Assembly: GCF_003201955.1 (NCBI RefSeq) | Contig: NZ_QJJM01000003.1 | Coordinates: 172,538-236,537 of the forward strand | Reading direction: 5' to 3' | DNA from: Blastomonas natatoria | Lineage (GTDB): Bacteria; Pseudomonadota; Alphaproteobacteria; Sphingomonadales; Sphingomonadaceae | DNA: 64,000 nt | Shown here: piece by piece, positions 22,571 through 32,257 of the stretch | Position numbering within the stretch: the first letter of the stretch is position 1 | How the letters are laid out: each line of letters starts with the position of its first letter | Notes under the pieces: model-generated | Database searches by the model: none | What the model was told of the DNA's origin: nothing | What the model saw: the letters and a program-made list of their open reading frames with translations, nothing else | Position numbers and translations under genes: made by a program

Positions 22571-24346
22571 ATGTCCGATATCACCATCACCCCGAATTCG
22601 GTCGACGGTTCCGCCCCCGCCGTGATCCCCGGAACCCCCGGAACTGGCGCCGGCGCTTCGGCGCGCGTGCTGAACGGCACCGCCATCCCGGCGCAGGTCC
22701 GCAACTTCATGAGCCAGCCCGCCGTCGCCAAGGCTATGCCGCTGGTCGGCTTCATGGGTGTCGTGTTGCTATCGGTGCTGGCCTGGGCCGCCTTGCGCGA
22801 ACCGCCGCAGCGCGATCTGTTTCGCGGACTTCCCGACAGCGACAAGGCTGCGGTCATCTCGGCGCTCGACAGTTCGACCATTCCATACAGCTTCGAGGAA
22901 AGCTCGGGCACGATCATGGTGTCCGAAGAGGACTATCACAAGGCGAAGATCGCGCTGGCCGCGCAGGGCCTGCCCAAGAGCGCACCGAGCGGCGACGAGC
23001 TGATCTCCGCGATGCCGATGGGTGCCAGCCGTGCGGTCGAGAATGAAAAGCTTCGCGCCGCGCGCGAACTGGACCTGGCGCGCAGCATCGAAGCGATGGA
23101 ATCGGTCGTCTCGGCGCGTGTGCACCTTGCGGTCGAGCTGCCCAGCGTGTTCATCCGCGACCGCAACGAACCCGCCGCGTCTGTCGTGCTGCAGCTCGCC
23201 AATGCCGGTCGCCTTCCTGAATCGCAGGTGCAGGCAATCGTCCATCTGGTTGCCAGCTCGGTCCCCGGTCTGTCTGCCGACAATGTCTCGGTGGTCGATC
23301 AGAACGGCCGCCTGCTCTCTGGCGATGGCAAGGCCGGGATGAACGGCGTCGAACAGCAGATCGAGATGAAGGAGGCGATCGAGGAACGCTATCGCCGGCA
23401 GCTCAACGCGCTGCTGACCCCGGTCCTGGGTGCCGGCAATTTCGTCGCCGAAGTTTCGACCGAGATCAACATGACCGAGCGTCAGGCGACGACCGAAAGC
23501 TTCCCCGCCGATGAGGCACGGGTGAAGAGCGAGCAGACGATGATCTCGACCGAAGCCAATCCTGCGCCTGCAGGCGGTGTTCCCGGTGCGATCGCCAACC
23601 AGCCCCCCGCCGACCCGAATCTGACGCCCGAAGCCGGCGCACAGCTTCAGGGTCAGGAGGCCGCAGCCGGCGGCGCCGTCACCACCCGCAACGAGCAGAC
23701 CAACCGCAATTTCGAGTTGGGCCGCCAGATCGCCGTGACCAAGGAGCCTTCGGGCAAGGTCACCCGCATCTCGGTCGCCGTCGCGGTCAAGAACCTGCCC
23801 GGTGGCAAGGAGCGCAGCGCCCAGGAAATCGCCGCGATCGAGGCACTGGTGAAGGGCGCGATCGGTTTCGATACCGCACGCGGCGACCAGGTCGCCATCT
23901 CGTCGCGGAATTTCGAGCCGGTCAAGGAAATCGAAGAGCCGTTCTACGAGGCAAGCTGGTTCAACATGGTGGTGCGCAACGTTTCTGCGCTGCTGGTTGC
24001 GCTGGCGCTTATCTTCGGCATCGGCCGCCCGCTGCTGAAGCGCTACACCCGCCAGAAGGCCGATGAAAAGGCTGCAGCCGAAGCGGCCAAGGCGGCAGAG
24101 ACCGGTGCACTGCTGACCCAGGCGCTCGCCAATGAAGGCAAGGATGGCAATGGCGGCGCGGCCGCTCGTCCTCCCAAGGAGAACGAGCCTGTAACGCTCG
24201 ACATGATCAACGCCGCTTCGACCTATCAGGAACGTGCGCTGCTGATCCAGAATTTCGTCCGCCAGAATCCTGATCATGCCACGCTGGTGGTCCGCGAACT
24301 GCTGAAGGGCAATGCGGATGCCGGCAAGGAGCCCGCCAATGCCTGA
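22571..24346 (+). CDS. fliF: MS-ring protein FliF
   Basis: 591 residues, standard length. The two membrane segments lie near residues 58-75 (MPLVGFMGVVLLSVLAWAAL) and 460-480 (WFNMVVRNVSALLVALALIFGIG). Between them are the ring-building motifs (EDYHKAKIALAAQGLPKS, RAARELDLARSIEAMESVVSARVHLA). The C-terminal acidic/hydrophobic tail binds FliG. The end of the gene overlaps the fliG start by 8 bases. Confidence 0.97.
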   Translation: MSDITITPNSVDGSAPAVIPGTPGTGAGASARVLNGTAIPAQVRNFMSQPAVAKAMPLVGFMGVVLLSVLAWAALREPPQRDLFRGLPDSDKAAVISALDSSTIPYSFEESSGTIMVSEEDYHKAKIALAAQGLPKSAPSGDELISAMPMGASRAVENEKLRAARELDLARSIEAMESVVSARVHLAVELPSVFIRDRNEPAASVVLQLANAGRLPESQVQAIVHLVASSVPGLSADNVSVVDQNGRLLSGDGKAGMNGVEQQIEMKEAIEERYRRQLNALLTPVLGAGNFVAEVSTEINMTERQATTESFPADEARVKSEQTMISTEANPAPAGGVPGAIANQPPADPNLTPEAGAQLQGQEAAAGGAVTTRNEQTNRNFELGRQIAVTKEPSGKVTRISVAVAVKNLPGGKERSAQEIAAIEALVKGAIGFDTARGDQVAISSRNFEPVKEIEEPFYEASWFNMVVRNVSALLVALALIFGIGRPLLKRYTRQKADEKAAAEAAKAAETGALLTQALANEGKDGNGGAAARPPKENEPVTLDMINAASTYQERALLIQNFVRQNPDHATLVVRELLKGNADAGKEPANA

Positions 24347-25391
24347 TGCAACCGACACCGTGATGGAAGACGGCGCCGCTGCCCCCGAAGGTCGCCGCCC
24401 GATCCCCGGCCAGCAGGCCGCTGCCATCCTGATGCTGCTTTTCTCCGAGGAACAGGCTGCGGAAATCCTCACTCGGCTGGAGCCGGAGGAAGTCCGCCAG
24501 CTCAGCGAGATGATGTATACCGTCGCCGATATCGGCGCCGAGGACATCAACGAGGTGCTGGACATGTTCATCGACAAGGCCCGCAACCGCACCATGCTGG
24601 GGTACAAGGCCGAAGTGCAGATCGAGGGCATGCTCAAGCGCGCGCTGGGTGACCGCCGGGCCGAGACCATGCTCACCAAGATCGCCCCGAAAAAGCCCGG
24701 TGGCGGTATCGAGGCCCTCAAGTGGATGGACCCGGTGGAGATCGCGCTGCTGGTGGAGCACGAGCATCCCCAGATCGCAGCCGTGGTCCTGTCCTTCCTG
24801 AAGCCCGAAGTCGCTGCCAATGTGCTGCAGCTCCTTCCGCCTGAAGCGCAGGAGGACGTTGTCTTCCGCCTCGCGACGCTGGGTCCGGTCAGTCAGGATG
24901 CGATCGAGACGATCGAGGCGCTGCTTGTCAGCCAGGGCGCGACATCGCGCGGTGGCGGCGGATCGTCTTCGTCGGGCGGCACGTCCGATGCGGCGGCGAT
25001 CATGAACATCATCAACAAGCGCGAAAGCCAGCGCATCATCAAGGCGGTAACCAAGCGCGACAAGGATATTGCCCGGCGCATCGAGGACGAGATGTTCGTC
25101 TTTGCCGATCTTATCCGGCTGGATGCCAAGGATCTGGGAACGCTGGTCCGCTCGATCGAATCCAAGCTGCTGGTGCCTGCGCTCAAGGGCGCGGAAGACA
25201 AGCTGCGCGACAAGATGTTCGGTTGCATGTCGAGCCGTGCCGCGCAGTCGATCGCCGACGAAATCGCCGATCGTGGCCCAATGCCGATGTCCGAAGTCAT
25301 CGAGGCGCAGCGTGCGGTCGTTCAGGCGGCCAAGCGCATGGCCGATGCCGGCGATATCGTGATCGGTGGCGGAGGCGACGAATATGTCTGA
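24339..25391 (+). CDS. fliG: Motor switch protein FliG
   Basis: 350 residues from the ATG at 24339 (MPDATDTVMED), chosen over an ATG at 24312 that would overlap fliF more deeply. FliG transmits stator torque to the rotor. ARM-like blocks (AAAILMLLFSEEQAAEILTRLEPEEVRQLSEMM; EHPQIAAVVLSFLKPEVAANVLQLLPPEAQEDVVFRLATLG) are clear. The C-terminal torque helix includes RSIESKLLVPALKGAEDKLRDKMFGCMSSRAAQSIADEIADRGPM. A Gly/Ser-rich linker (RGGGGSSSSGG) near residue 210 is longer than usual. Confidence 0.97.
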   Translation: MPDATDTVMEDGAAAPEGRRPIPGQQAAAILMLLFSEEQAAEILTRLEPEEVRQLSEMMYTVADIGAEDINEVLDMFIDKARNRTMLGYKAEVQIEGMLKRALGDRRAETMLTKIAPKKPGGGIEALKWMDPVEIALLVEHEHPQIAAVVLSFLKPEVAANVLQLLPPEAQEDVVFRLATLGPVSQDAIETIEALLVSQGATSRGGGGSSSSGGTSDAAAIMNIINKRESQRIIKAVTKRDKDIARRIEDEMFVFADLIRLDAKDLGTLVRSIESKLLVPALKGAEDKLRDKMFGCMSSRAAQSIADEIADRGPMPMSEVIEAQRAVVQAAKRMADAGDIVIGGGGDEYV

Positions 25392-26064
25392 TCGCCCGAT
25401 CTCGATCACGCCGGCCGGGGAAGCGCAGTTTCTGCCCGTTTGGCAGATGCAGGCCTCGGCCAGCGCCTTCCGCCCGTCGCCGATCTTCGCGTCGATGGAA
25501 GAATTTGCCAGCGCCGACGATCAGCCTGCGCCTCTGGATTTCGGCGACGAGGATGATTTCGCCGCTGATCTGCTGGTCGACGAGGGCCCGAGCCAGGAAG
25601 AGCTTCTGGTCCAGGCCTATGACCAGGGCGTCGCCGACGGAATCGCGCAGGCTCAGGCGGAAATGCAGGCCAGCGAGGGCGCGACCGAGGCCCTGGCCAG
25701 GGCGATCACCGCCTTGCGCCCGCAACTCTCGCAGGGCCTGTGCACCATGCTGCTCCACGCGATGAAGCAGATGCTGGAGCGCTCGAGCGGCTTTGCCGAG
25801 CCCGATGCCGCCGTCCTGGAGAAGCATTGCCGGTCACTCGCGACCCTGGTCACGCGCGACATGCGCGGCAGCGCGCTGCACCTGCACCCCGATGACCTGA
25901 AACTGCTCGGCGATGCCGAATGCGGTCTGGTGCTCACCGCCGATCCATCGATCCGCCGGGGGACGGTCTCGCTCAATCATGCCGATGGCTGGATCGAGCA
26001 GGGAACGCAGCCGATGCTCGATGCCCTGCAGGGCCTGATCGACGATCTGGAGGGCGACCAGTGA
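25384..26064 (+). CDS. fliH: Export ATPase regulator FliH
   Basis: 226 residues. FliH is the stalk-like regulator of the export ATPase FliI. The acidic N-terminal half (DDFAADLLVDEGPSQEELLVQAYDQGVADGIAQAQAEMQA) precedes a Leu-rich C-terminal domain. Sequence identity to FliH is weak, as usual for the family, so position between fliG and fliI carries weight. Start chosen at 25384 so that it overlaps the fliG stop. Confidence 0.85.
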   Translation: MSDRPISITPAGEAQFLPVWQMQASASAFRPSPIFASMEEFASADDQPAPLDFGDEDDFAADLLVDEGPSQEELLVQAYDQGVADGIAQAQAEMQASEGATEALARAITALRPQLSQGLCTMLLHAMKQMLERSSGFAEPDAAVLEKHCRSLATLVTRDMRGSALHLHPDDLKLLGDAECGLVLTADPSIRRGTVSLNHADGWIEQGTQPMLDALQGLIDDLEGDQ

Positions 26065-27392
26065 TCGCCGCACAGGAAGAGGCTGTCCGCCAGTTTACCG
26101 ACAAGATTGCCGCGCTCGAGGCAGGCCCCCGCCGCGTTGGCCGTCTCGTCGCGCATGAAGGCGGGATGCTCGAAGTCACCGGTTTCGACTATCCGATCGG
26201 CTATGGCGGCTCGGTCCGCGCTGCCGATGGCCGCCGGATCCGCGCCGAGATTGCCGGTTTTCGCGGATCGCGCGCAATGATGGTGCCGCTGGAAAGTGAT
26301 GCCGCCTTGCGCAGCGGGGCGCGGGTGGAACCCGATGCCCAGGCGAACATGGCCGTTGTCGGCGATGCGCTGCTCGGCCGGATCATCGGCCCGATGGGCG
26401 AACCGCTGGACGGGCTGGGTCCGATCATCGCGCATGATCGCTGGCCGCTGGCCGGCAAGCGCGAGAACGTGCTCAACCGGGGGCGCGTTACCAAGACCAT
26501 CGATCTCGGCGTGCGCGCGATCAACGCGCTGCTCACCGCAGGCCATGGCCAGCGCATCGCGGTGGCTGCAGGCTCGGGCGTCGGCAAATCGGTTCTCATC
26601 GGCCAGATCATCGGCTTTGCTGAAGCCGACGTCATCGTCGTCGGGCTGATCGGCGAGCGCGGCCGCGAAGTCAGCGATTTCGTCGAGACCAAGATGTCAG
26701 GCCCGATGAAGTCGCGCACCGTGACCGTCGCTGTCCCGGCGGACCACAGTCCGATCCTCCGCCTGCGCGCCGCGTTTCGCGCGACCGCGATCGCCGAATA
26801 TTTCCGCAAGCAGGGCAAGAAGGTGCTGCTGATCATCGACAGCCTGACCCGCGTCGCGCATGCGCAGCGCGAGATCGGGCTGGCGCTGGGCGAGCCGCCG
26901 ACGATGAAGGGCTATCCCCCTTCCGCGCTGGCGCTGATCCCCAAGCTGGTCGAGCGCGCGGGCAACGACAAGGAAAGCGGCGGATCGATCACCGCGCTCT
27001 ACACGGTGCTGGCCGATGGCGACGATCTCGATGACCCCGTGGTCGATGGCGCGCGTGCGATCGTCGACGGCCATATCATCCTGTCGCGCTCGATGGCCGA
27101 GCAGGGCATCTTCCCCGCGATCGACATCGGCAAGTCGCTGAGCCGCGTCGCGACCGACATCATCAGCGACGAGCACCGCCGTGCGATGGCCAATTTCCGC
27201 CGCATCTGGTCGGCCTATGAGGAAAATCGCGACCTGCTGCTGATGGGCGCGTATCGCGAGGGTTCGGACGCCAATATCGACGAGGCAGTGGGGCGCAGGC
27301 CCGACCTGCTGGCGTTCATCCGCCAGGGGCCGCACGACCGGATCGATCTCGACGAGAGCGTCGCTGAACTGCTGCAGAGCTTCGGGGCATGA
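26061..27392 (+). CDS. fliI: Flagellar export ATPase FliI
   Basis: 443 residues from a GTG start at 26061, overlapping the fliH stop by 4 bases (GTGA). Upstream in-frame sequence lies inside fliH and was left out. FliI energises export. Walker A AGSGVGKS (170-177) and Walker B VLLIID (255-260) with the following SLTRVAHAQREIGLALGEPP are typical for type III secretion ATPases, as is GERGREVSDFVE. It ends overlapping fliJ. Confidence 0.97.
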   Translation: MIAAQEEAVRQFTDKIAALEAGPRRVGRLVAHEGGMLEVTGFDYPIGYGGSVRAADGRRIRAEIAGFRGSRAMMVPLESDAALRSGARVEPDAQANMAVVGDALLGRIIGPMGEPLDGLGPIIAHDRWPLAGKRENVLNRGRVTKTIDLGVRAINALLTAGHGQRIAVAAGSGVGKSVLIGQIIGFAEADVIVVGLIGERGREVSDFVETKMSGPMKSRTVTVAVPADHSPILRLRAAFRATAIAEYFRKQGKKVLLIIDSLTRVAHAQREIGLALGEPPTMKGYPPSALALIPKLVERAGNDKESGGSITALYTVLADGDDLDDPVVDGARAIVDGHIILSRSMAEQGIFPAIDIGKSLSRVATDIISDEHRRAMANFRRIWSAYEENRDLLLMGAYREGSDANIDEAVGRRPDLLAFIRQGPHDRIDLDESVAELLQSFGA

Positions 27393-27814
27393 GCCTGAAG
27401 CCCAAATCCTGGAAGCGGGTGCACGCGGTGCGCGAGGCGCAAGTCAAGCTCGCCATCGGCGCAGCGGCCGCCGCGCAGCGCAACGAGGCGACCCTGCAGA
27501 ACAATGCCGAGCGGCTGAAGCGCTTGCGCGACAGTGCGTTCGATGCCGGCCATTGCCAGGATGGTGCGGCCTTGCACGCCCAACTCGAACTCGCCCAGCG
27601 GCTGATCCGCGCCGATGGCGAGATCGCCGTCGCGCTCGGGCGGGCGCGGCAACAGCTTGCCCAGGCAGAGCGGCAACGCACTGCCGCCTATATTGACCGA
27701 GAAACGACATCAAAGCTGCTGGGCAGAGCCATTGCAGCGGCGGACGAGACCGCCGAACGCAAGGCCGCACGCCTGCCGCTCAAGAGAAAATACCCCAAGG
27801 AGGCAGAGGAATGA
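27389..27814 (+). CDS. fliJ: FliJ-like export stalk protein
   Basis: 141 residues, almost wholly coiled coil with Ala, Arg and Gln (KLAIGAAAAAQRNEATLQNNAERLKRL; AVALGRARQQLAQAERQRTAAYIDRE). FliJ is the central stalk of the export ATPase and is normally this size and composition. Sequence is too variable for a strict motif; the slot between fliI and fliK and the ATGA overlap with fliI decide the call. Confidence 0.78.
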   Translation: MSLKPKSWKRVHAVREAQVKLAIGAAAAAQRNEATLQNNAERLKRLRDSAFDAGHCQDGAALHAQLELAQRLIRADGEIAVALGRARQQLAQAERQRTAAYIDRETTSKLLGRAIAAADETAERKAARLPLKRKYPKEAEE

Positions 27815-29907
27815 GCCAGGACATGATGCAGGCCCTTTCAGGGTCGTCGCTGCTTTCGCTTTCAGTTGGCACGCTTCCTGCTTCGAAAGGGGGCATGAAC
27901 CTCGACGCCAACCCCTTTGCCAGCCAGCTGGCGCTGATGACCGGAACGGACGCAGCCGCCTCGGGCATGGCCGTGCCTGTCGCGGTCGTACAGGGGACGG
28001 ATGAGGGGGCCTTTGCCGCGACGCTGGATGACATGGCCGGACCTGCAGGGGATACCGTTTCTGCTGGTGATGTTGCCGTGCCTGCCTTGCCGCAGACCGC
28101 CAGGCTGCCCGCGACGCCGGAAGCGCCGATCGTTGCTGCTCTGCCCGAAGAGGCCAGCACCCTGCAGCTGATCGAGGCCGCTCTGACCGGTGCTGCCACC
28201 ATCAACCAGGACACCCGCGCGCCGCAAATGGCCGCTCTTCCGGAACAGGAGGCAGCACTGACAGTTCAGCCGTTGCCGCATGCGGCCAATGTTCCACATC
28301 TCAGGAACCTGATCCGCGCCGATGCCGCAATGCCGGTCCGCGTGACGCTGAACGGCGAGACAGATACTGCCGATGCGGAACCCGTCAGCCCCGATGCCGC
28401 GAACCCGCGCATCCGGCTGCGTGGTGAAGACACCGCCTTGCCCGTCGAGGTGCCGGTTGCGCCCTCCGCGCCGGTGATCATCGCGCCGCTGCCCAGCCCG
28501 GCCCAGCGTCCCGACGCTCCGGTGACCGATCTGGGCAGCACCCGCATTCTTGCCGAGGCAGCGCCCGAAGCTTCGCGCCCGGCTGCACCTGCACCGATCG
28601 TTGCCGCACCGAGCCGGACGGTCGCCCCAGCAGTGCCGAACCTTTCGCCCGCTGACGACAAGTCGCTTCAGGTGGATGGCGCACCCGCTTTCGAGACTGC
28701 TCCGATGCCGGCCGAGGCTGGACAGGCGCGCAAGACCCGCGAGGTAGAGACCACAGCCGAGCCGACGCTGCCCGCCACCACGATGGCTTCGCCTGCCGTG
28801 CCCGCTGCGCCTGCGCCCGTGGTAGCGGAAGCATCTGATGCCCGGACGCCGGCTGCTCCCGTTTCTCCGACGATGCCGCGCGCCCAGAACCTGTCTTCAT
28901 CCGCCCAGAATGCCGATTCGAAGGGGACCAGCGCGCCAATGGACAGCGCAAAGGTAGTCGATCCGTCGACCTTTGCCGAGGCCGGACCCGTCGCGCAGCC
29001 CGCATCGCCGCTGCCGTTGAACGAGAACAGGGCGCAGGCTGCCGTTCAGCCCCCGGCGCGCGCAGAAGTCCTGCAGCAGCCAGCTTCGACCGAGGCTGGT
29101 GACGCAGCCGAAGCCGCTATCGGGGTGATGACCTCTGCAACCCGAAGCCAGACCGTGACGCCCGGTGCACGCACGTCGACACCTGCAGCGTCGCGCGCGC
29201 CGATCAGTGCGACCGCCCGCCGCACGATCGATACCGCCATCCAGTCCCCGCGTCCGGCCGAAGCCCTTTCTACCCTTTTCGACCTCGCCGATCCGACGTT
29301 GCAGCCAGCGGCCAGCAGCCTGAATGTCGAGCAGGGCGTGGGCCTATCGATCGACGCCGTGCCACCCGCCTGGGCCGCCGCGCTCAACGCGGTCAATTCG
29401 CAGGTCCAGCAGCCCGGCAACGTCGCCGCTGCGCAGGCCACGGGTCCGGCACAGGTTCCGCTGCACTCGCTCGCCTTTGATGCAGGCTTTGTCGCGGGGA
29501 TCGAAAGCCAGATCGCCAAGCTGGCAGATGGCGGCCAGATGGTGAAGATTCAGGTGATGCCCGAGCATCTCGGCCGCATCGATATCGAGATGCTGGCCGG
29601 CCCCGATCGTGACCAGGTGCGCATCGTGACCGAGCATGATGCCGTGCGCGATACCCTGATCAATTCGCAGCAGCGGCTTGAACAGGACCTGCGCAACAGC
29701 GGCCAGCGCAATACCGAAGTGACCGTGGAACTGCGCCAGCAGTCGCCCGGCACGCAGAACGGATCGGCACAGCAGCAGCAGCGCGGCCAGTCAGGCGCGG
29801 AAAGCGCCCCGGCCCGCGAGGCTGCCCAGCGCCAGGCACCGGCTGATACAGCTGCCGATGCGGCGCCGGTCCAGCGCCGCCCGCGCGGCAATGTCCGTTA
29901 CGCATGA
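27811..29907 (+). CDS. fliK: Hook-length control protein FliK
   Basis: 698 residues. FliK measures hook length and switches export specificity. The long Pro/Ala-rich N-terminal part (about 1-560) has no stable sequence, as in other FliK proteins, and is longer than the roughly 400 residues of enterobacterial FliK. The conserved FliK C-terminal domain is at about 565-645: GGQMVKIQVMPEHLGRIDIEML then VRIVTEHDAVRDTLINSQQRLEQDL. The gene ends in a Gln-rich tail. Confidence 0.9.
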   Translation: MSQDMMQALSGSSLLSLSVGTLPASKGGMNLDANPFASQLALMTGTDAAASGMAVPVAVVQGTDEGAFAATLDDMAGPAGDTVSAGDVAVPALPQTARLPATPEAPIVAALPEEASTLQLIEAALTGAATINQDTRAPQMAALPEQEAALTVQPLPHAANVPHLRNLIRADAAMPVRVTLNGETDTADAEPVSPDAANPRIRLRGEDTALPVEVPVAPSAPVIIAPLPSPAQRPDAPVTDLGSTRILAEAAPEASRPAAPAPIVAAPSRTVAPAVPNLSPADDKSLQVDGAPAFETAPMPAEAGQARKTREVETTAEPTLPATTMASPAVPAAPAPVVAEASDARTPAAPVSPTMPRAQNLSSSAQNADSKGTSAPMDSAKVVDPSTFAEAGPVAQPASPLPLNENRAQAAVQPPARAEVLQQPASTEAGDAAEAAIGVMTSATRSQTVTPGARTSTPAASRAPISATARRTIDTAIQSPRPAEALSTLFDLADPTLQPAASSLNVEQGVGLSIDAVPPAWAAALNAVNSQVQQPGNVAAAQATGPAQVPLHSLAFDAGFVAGIESQIAKLADGGQMVKIQVMPEHLGRIDIEMLAGPDRDQVRIVTEHDAVRDTLINSQQRLEQDLRNSGQRNTEVTVELRQQSPGTQNGSAQQQQRGQSGAESAPAREAAQRQAPADTAADAAPVQRRPRGNVRYA

Positions 29908-29958
29908 ACTTTTGCCCGAATTTTCTGACGCATGAAATTCTCTTGAGGGAACCGAGAA

Positions 29959-30525
29959 ATGGCTGAAACCGAAAAGGAACCGAAAAAGAAGGGCGGCTTG
30001 GTCAAGAAGCTGGTCATTCCGCTTGTTGCCGTGATCGTTCTGGGCGGCGGTGGCGCTGCTGCAGGCTTTTTCGCTGCCGGCATGATCGGCGGCGGCGAGC
30101 ATGAGGACCCCAATGCACCCAAGGTGGTGCTGAAGGACGGGACGACCGTCTCTGCCAAGGCCGCAGGCCTGAAGCAGGTCGCCTCGGGCAGCCATCTGGA
30201 TGCCAAGTTCAAGGTCACCTATCTGCCGATCGAGGAGCCGTTCACGGCCAATCTGCGCGGTGGCGGCGGCTTTGCCCAGATGTCGCTCGCGGTATCGACC
30301 TATTTCGATGAAAAGGTGCCTGCTGCGCTGACCGAGCACAATATCGCGATCCGGTCCGCAATCCTGCTGGCGATCAGCGAATATGATCCGATCCAGCTCG
30401 AAACGATCGAGGGCAAGGAACAGCTCAAGGGCCAGCTCAAGAAGGTGATCAACGACGTGCTGGTCGACAAGACCGGATTTGCCGGCGTCGAGGACGTCTA
30501 TTTCACCAGCTTCGTGGTTCAGTAA
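29959..30525 (+). CDS. fliL: Basal-body protein FliL
   Basis: 188 residues. FliL is a single-span inner-membrane protein close to the stator. A Lys-rich N-terminus (TEKEPKKKGGLVKK) precedes one membrane segment (LVIPLVAVIVLGGGGAAAGFFAAG), then the periplasmic domain with AQMSLAVSTYFDEKVPAALTEHNIAIRSAILLAISEYDP and TGFAGVEDVYFTSFVVQ at the end. Confidence 0.95.
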   Translation: MAETEKEPKKKGGLVKKLVIPLVAVIVLGGGGAAAGFFAAGMIGGGEHEDPNAPKVVLKDGTTVSAKAAGLKQVASGSHLDAKFKVTYLPIEEPFTANLRGGGGFAQMSLAVSTYFDEKVPAALTEHNIAIRSAILLAISEYDPIQLETIEGKEQLKGQLKKVINDVLVDKTGFAGVEDVYFTSFVVQ

Positions 30526-30543
30526 GTCAGGGCCGATACGCAG

Positions 30544-31470
30544 ATGAACAACCCTGCCAGTCTTGATGCCGCAGCCGGCACCCTGTCGCAGACCGAGCGC
30601 CGCCCGGCCGAGCACAGCTTTGCCAAGGCGGACGCCGACCAGAAGACGGTCGTGCCCGTGCTGCGCCGGGTGGCCCGGGTCATGTGCGCCGGACTGCGCA
30701 CCGCGCTCGAGCCGATTGCCGGGGTCAAGCTGCGCATCGATGCGCCCGATGCCGAATTCACGCAGTTCGATGTCTGGTGCGATCGCCAGGCCGAGCTGGT
30801 CAGCATCAGCCAGTTCCAGCTCGCTCCGATGCAGGGACGCGTGCTGCTGAAGATGGAGCCGGTGTTCGTCTCGGCCATGCTCGATGCGTTCTTCGGCGGT
30901 GCCCCGCGCGAGATGGCGGCCCCCAAGAAGGAATTCACCCAGACCGATATCCGCCTGATCGGCCGGATCGCACGGGCCATCGGCGAACGGCTGGGCGCGG
31001 CGTGGAACGAGGTCGGCAGCTTTTCCTGCCATGCGGCAGGACATTCGACCACGGTCGATGGCGCCCGTGTCGCTGGCCCGCTGGCCCGCATGGTGGCACA
31101 GCGCTTCCGCATCACCCTGCCGGACAATGTCCGCTATGAGCTGGAGCTCGTCTATCCGCTCGATGGCCTGCAGGCCGCCGAGCAATGCCTGACACCTGCC
31201 GGTTTCTCGGACGAGTCCCTGCCTGATCCTGCCTGGCGCGACCAGATGAGCCAGGCGCTGGCGCATGTCACGCTGCCCGCGCGCTCGGTGCTGGCGCGCC
31301 CCGTGCTCACGCTGCCGCAGCTGGCCGATCTCAAGCCCGGCGACATCATTCCCATTCCACCGGCGCGCAACCTGCCGCTGATCATCGGCGACCGCATCTT
31401 CGCGCGCGGCAGCCTGGGTGAACAGAACGGCCTGGCCGCGTTCCGCATCGAAACCATAGAAAGAGGATAA
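30544..31470 (+). CDS. fliM: Motor switch protein FliM
   Basis: 308 residues. FliM builds the C-ring with FliG and FliN. The CheY-like-phosphatase-type middle (FAKADADQKTVVPVLRRVARV; LDAFFGGAP; TDIRLIGRIARAIGERLG) and the C-terminal SpoA domain (LPLIIGDRIFARGSLGEQNGLAAFRIETIERG) fit. The N-terminal CheY-P binding peptide (LSQxEIDxLL) of most FliM proteins is not recognisable here. Confidence 0.9.
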   Translation: MNNPASLDAAAGTLSQTERRPAEHSFAKADADQKTVVPVLRRVARVMCAGLRTALEPIAGVKLRIDAPDAEFTQFDVWCDRQAELVSISQFQLAPMQGRVLLKMEPVFVSAMLDAFFGGAPREMAAPKKEFTQTDIRLIGRIARAIGERLGAAWNEVGSFSCHAAGHSTTVDGARVAGPLARMVAQRFRITLPDNVRYELELVYPLDGLQAAEQCLTPAGFSDESLPDPAWRDQMSQALAHVTLPARSVLARPVLTLPQLADLKPGDIIPIPPARNLPLIIGDRIFARGSLGEQNGLAAFRIETIERG

Positions 31471-31477
31471 GCCCCAT

Positions 31478-31828
31478 ATGAGCGACATGACCGAAGCCCC
31501 GATGCTGGGCATGCAGGCCGAAGCCATCGATATGGGCGGCAATGGCTTGCATGAGGCGGCAAATCATTACCGCTTTCTGGCCGACATTCCCGTGCGCCTG
31601 TCGGTCGAGGTCGGCAGCGCGTCGCTGCGCCTCGCGGAAATCATGGAGCTGGCCGAGGGATCGGTGGTCGAACTCGACCGCCAGGCCAATGAACTGCTCG
31701 ACATCAACGTAAATGGCACGCTGGTTGCAAGAGGCGAAGTCGTGACCATTGATGGCCGGTTCGGAATCCGGGTGGCCGAAGTGGTGTCGAAAAACGTCGG
31801 CCACGCACGGGTCGAACGGCGCGTCTGA
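31478..31828 (+). CDS. fliN: Motor switch protein FliN
   Basis: 116 residues. The SpoA domain is complete: FLADIPVRLSVEVGSASLRLAEIMELAEGSVVELDRQANELLDINVNGTLVARGEVVTIDGRFGIRVAEVV. It follows fliM by 7 bp, as is common for these partners. Confidence 0.95.
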   Translation: MSDMTEAPMLGMQAEAIDMGGNGLHEAANHYRFLADIPVRLSVEVGSASLRLAEIMELAEGSVVELDRQANELLDINVNGTLVARGEVVTIDGRFGIRVAEVVSKNVGHARVERRV

Positions 31829-31903
31829 CAGGGTCCCTTCTGCCCCTGTCGCCAGCGCCGGATCATCCGGCGGCACGGCACAGGGATTTGGAAGCGGACC
31901 GTC

Positions 31904-32257
31904 ATGACCTATTACATCATCAAACTGCTGATCATGCTGCCGATCATGGGCGGCATGATCTATGGCAGCCTCTGGTTGTACCGCAAATATCAGCCCGGCA
32001 TGATGGCCCGGCTCGACATGGCGGGGCCCCAGCGCGAGCTGAAGGTCACGGAAACGGTCAGCATGGGGGTCTCGGGCAAGCTCGCGGTGGTCGAGTTTGC
32101 CGGACAGAAAATCCTGCTTTCGGTAACGCGCGCGCGGATCGACACGATCGCCTGCGCCGATGCCGGGAATGGTTCGGCCAGCGTTACACCTCCCCCGGCG
32201 GCGCTGGCCGGACATAATCGCGATCTGCTTGCCGCCCTGCGGGAGCGCGGCGCATGA
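31904..32257 (+). CDS. fliO: Export-gate assembly protein FliO
   Basis: 117 residues. FliO helps assemble FliP. A single N-terminal membrane segment ([24 protein letters not shown]) is followed by the family core [37 protein letters not shown]. It overlaps fliP by 4 bases. Low overall conservation is typical; position supports the call. Confidence 0.87.
   Translation: MTYYIIKLLIMLPIMGGMIYGSLWLYRKYQPGMMARLDMAGPQRELKVTETVSMGVSGKLAVVEFAGQKILLSVTRARIDTIACADAGNGSASVTPPPAALAGHNRDLLAALRERGA

Noticed and set aside
22769..24820. A 683-codon frame antisense to fliF and fliG
   Set aside because: Shadow of well-identified flagellar genes; no ribosome site or domain.
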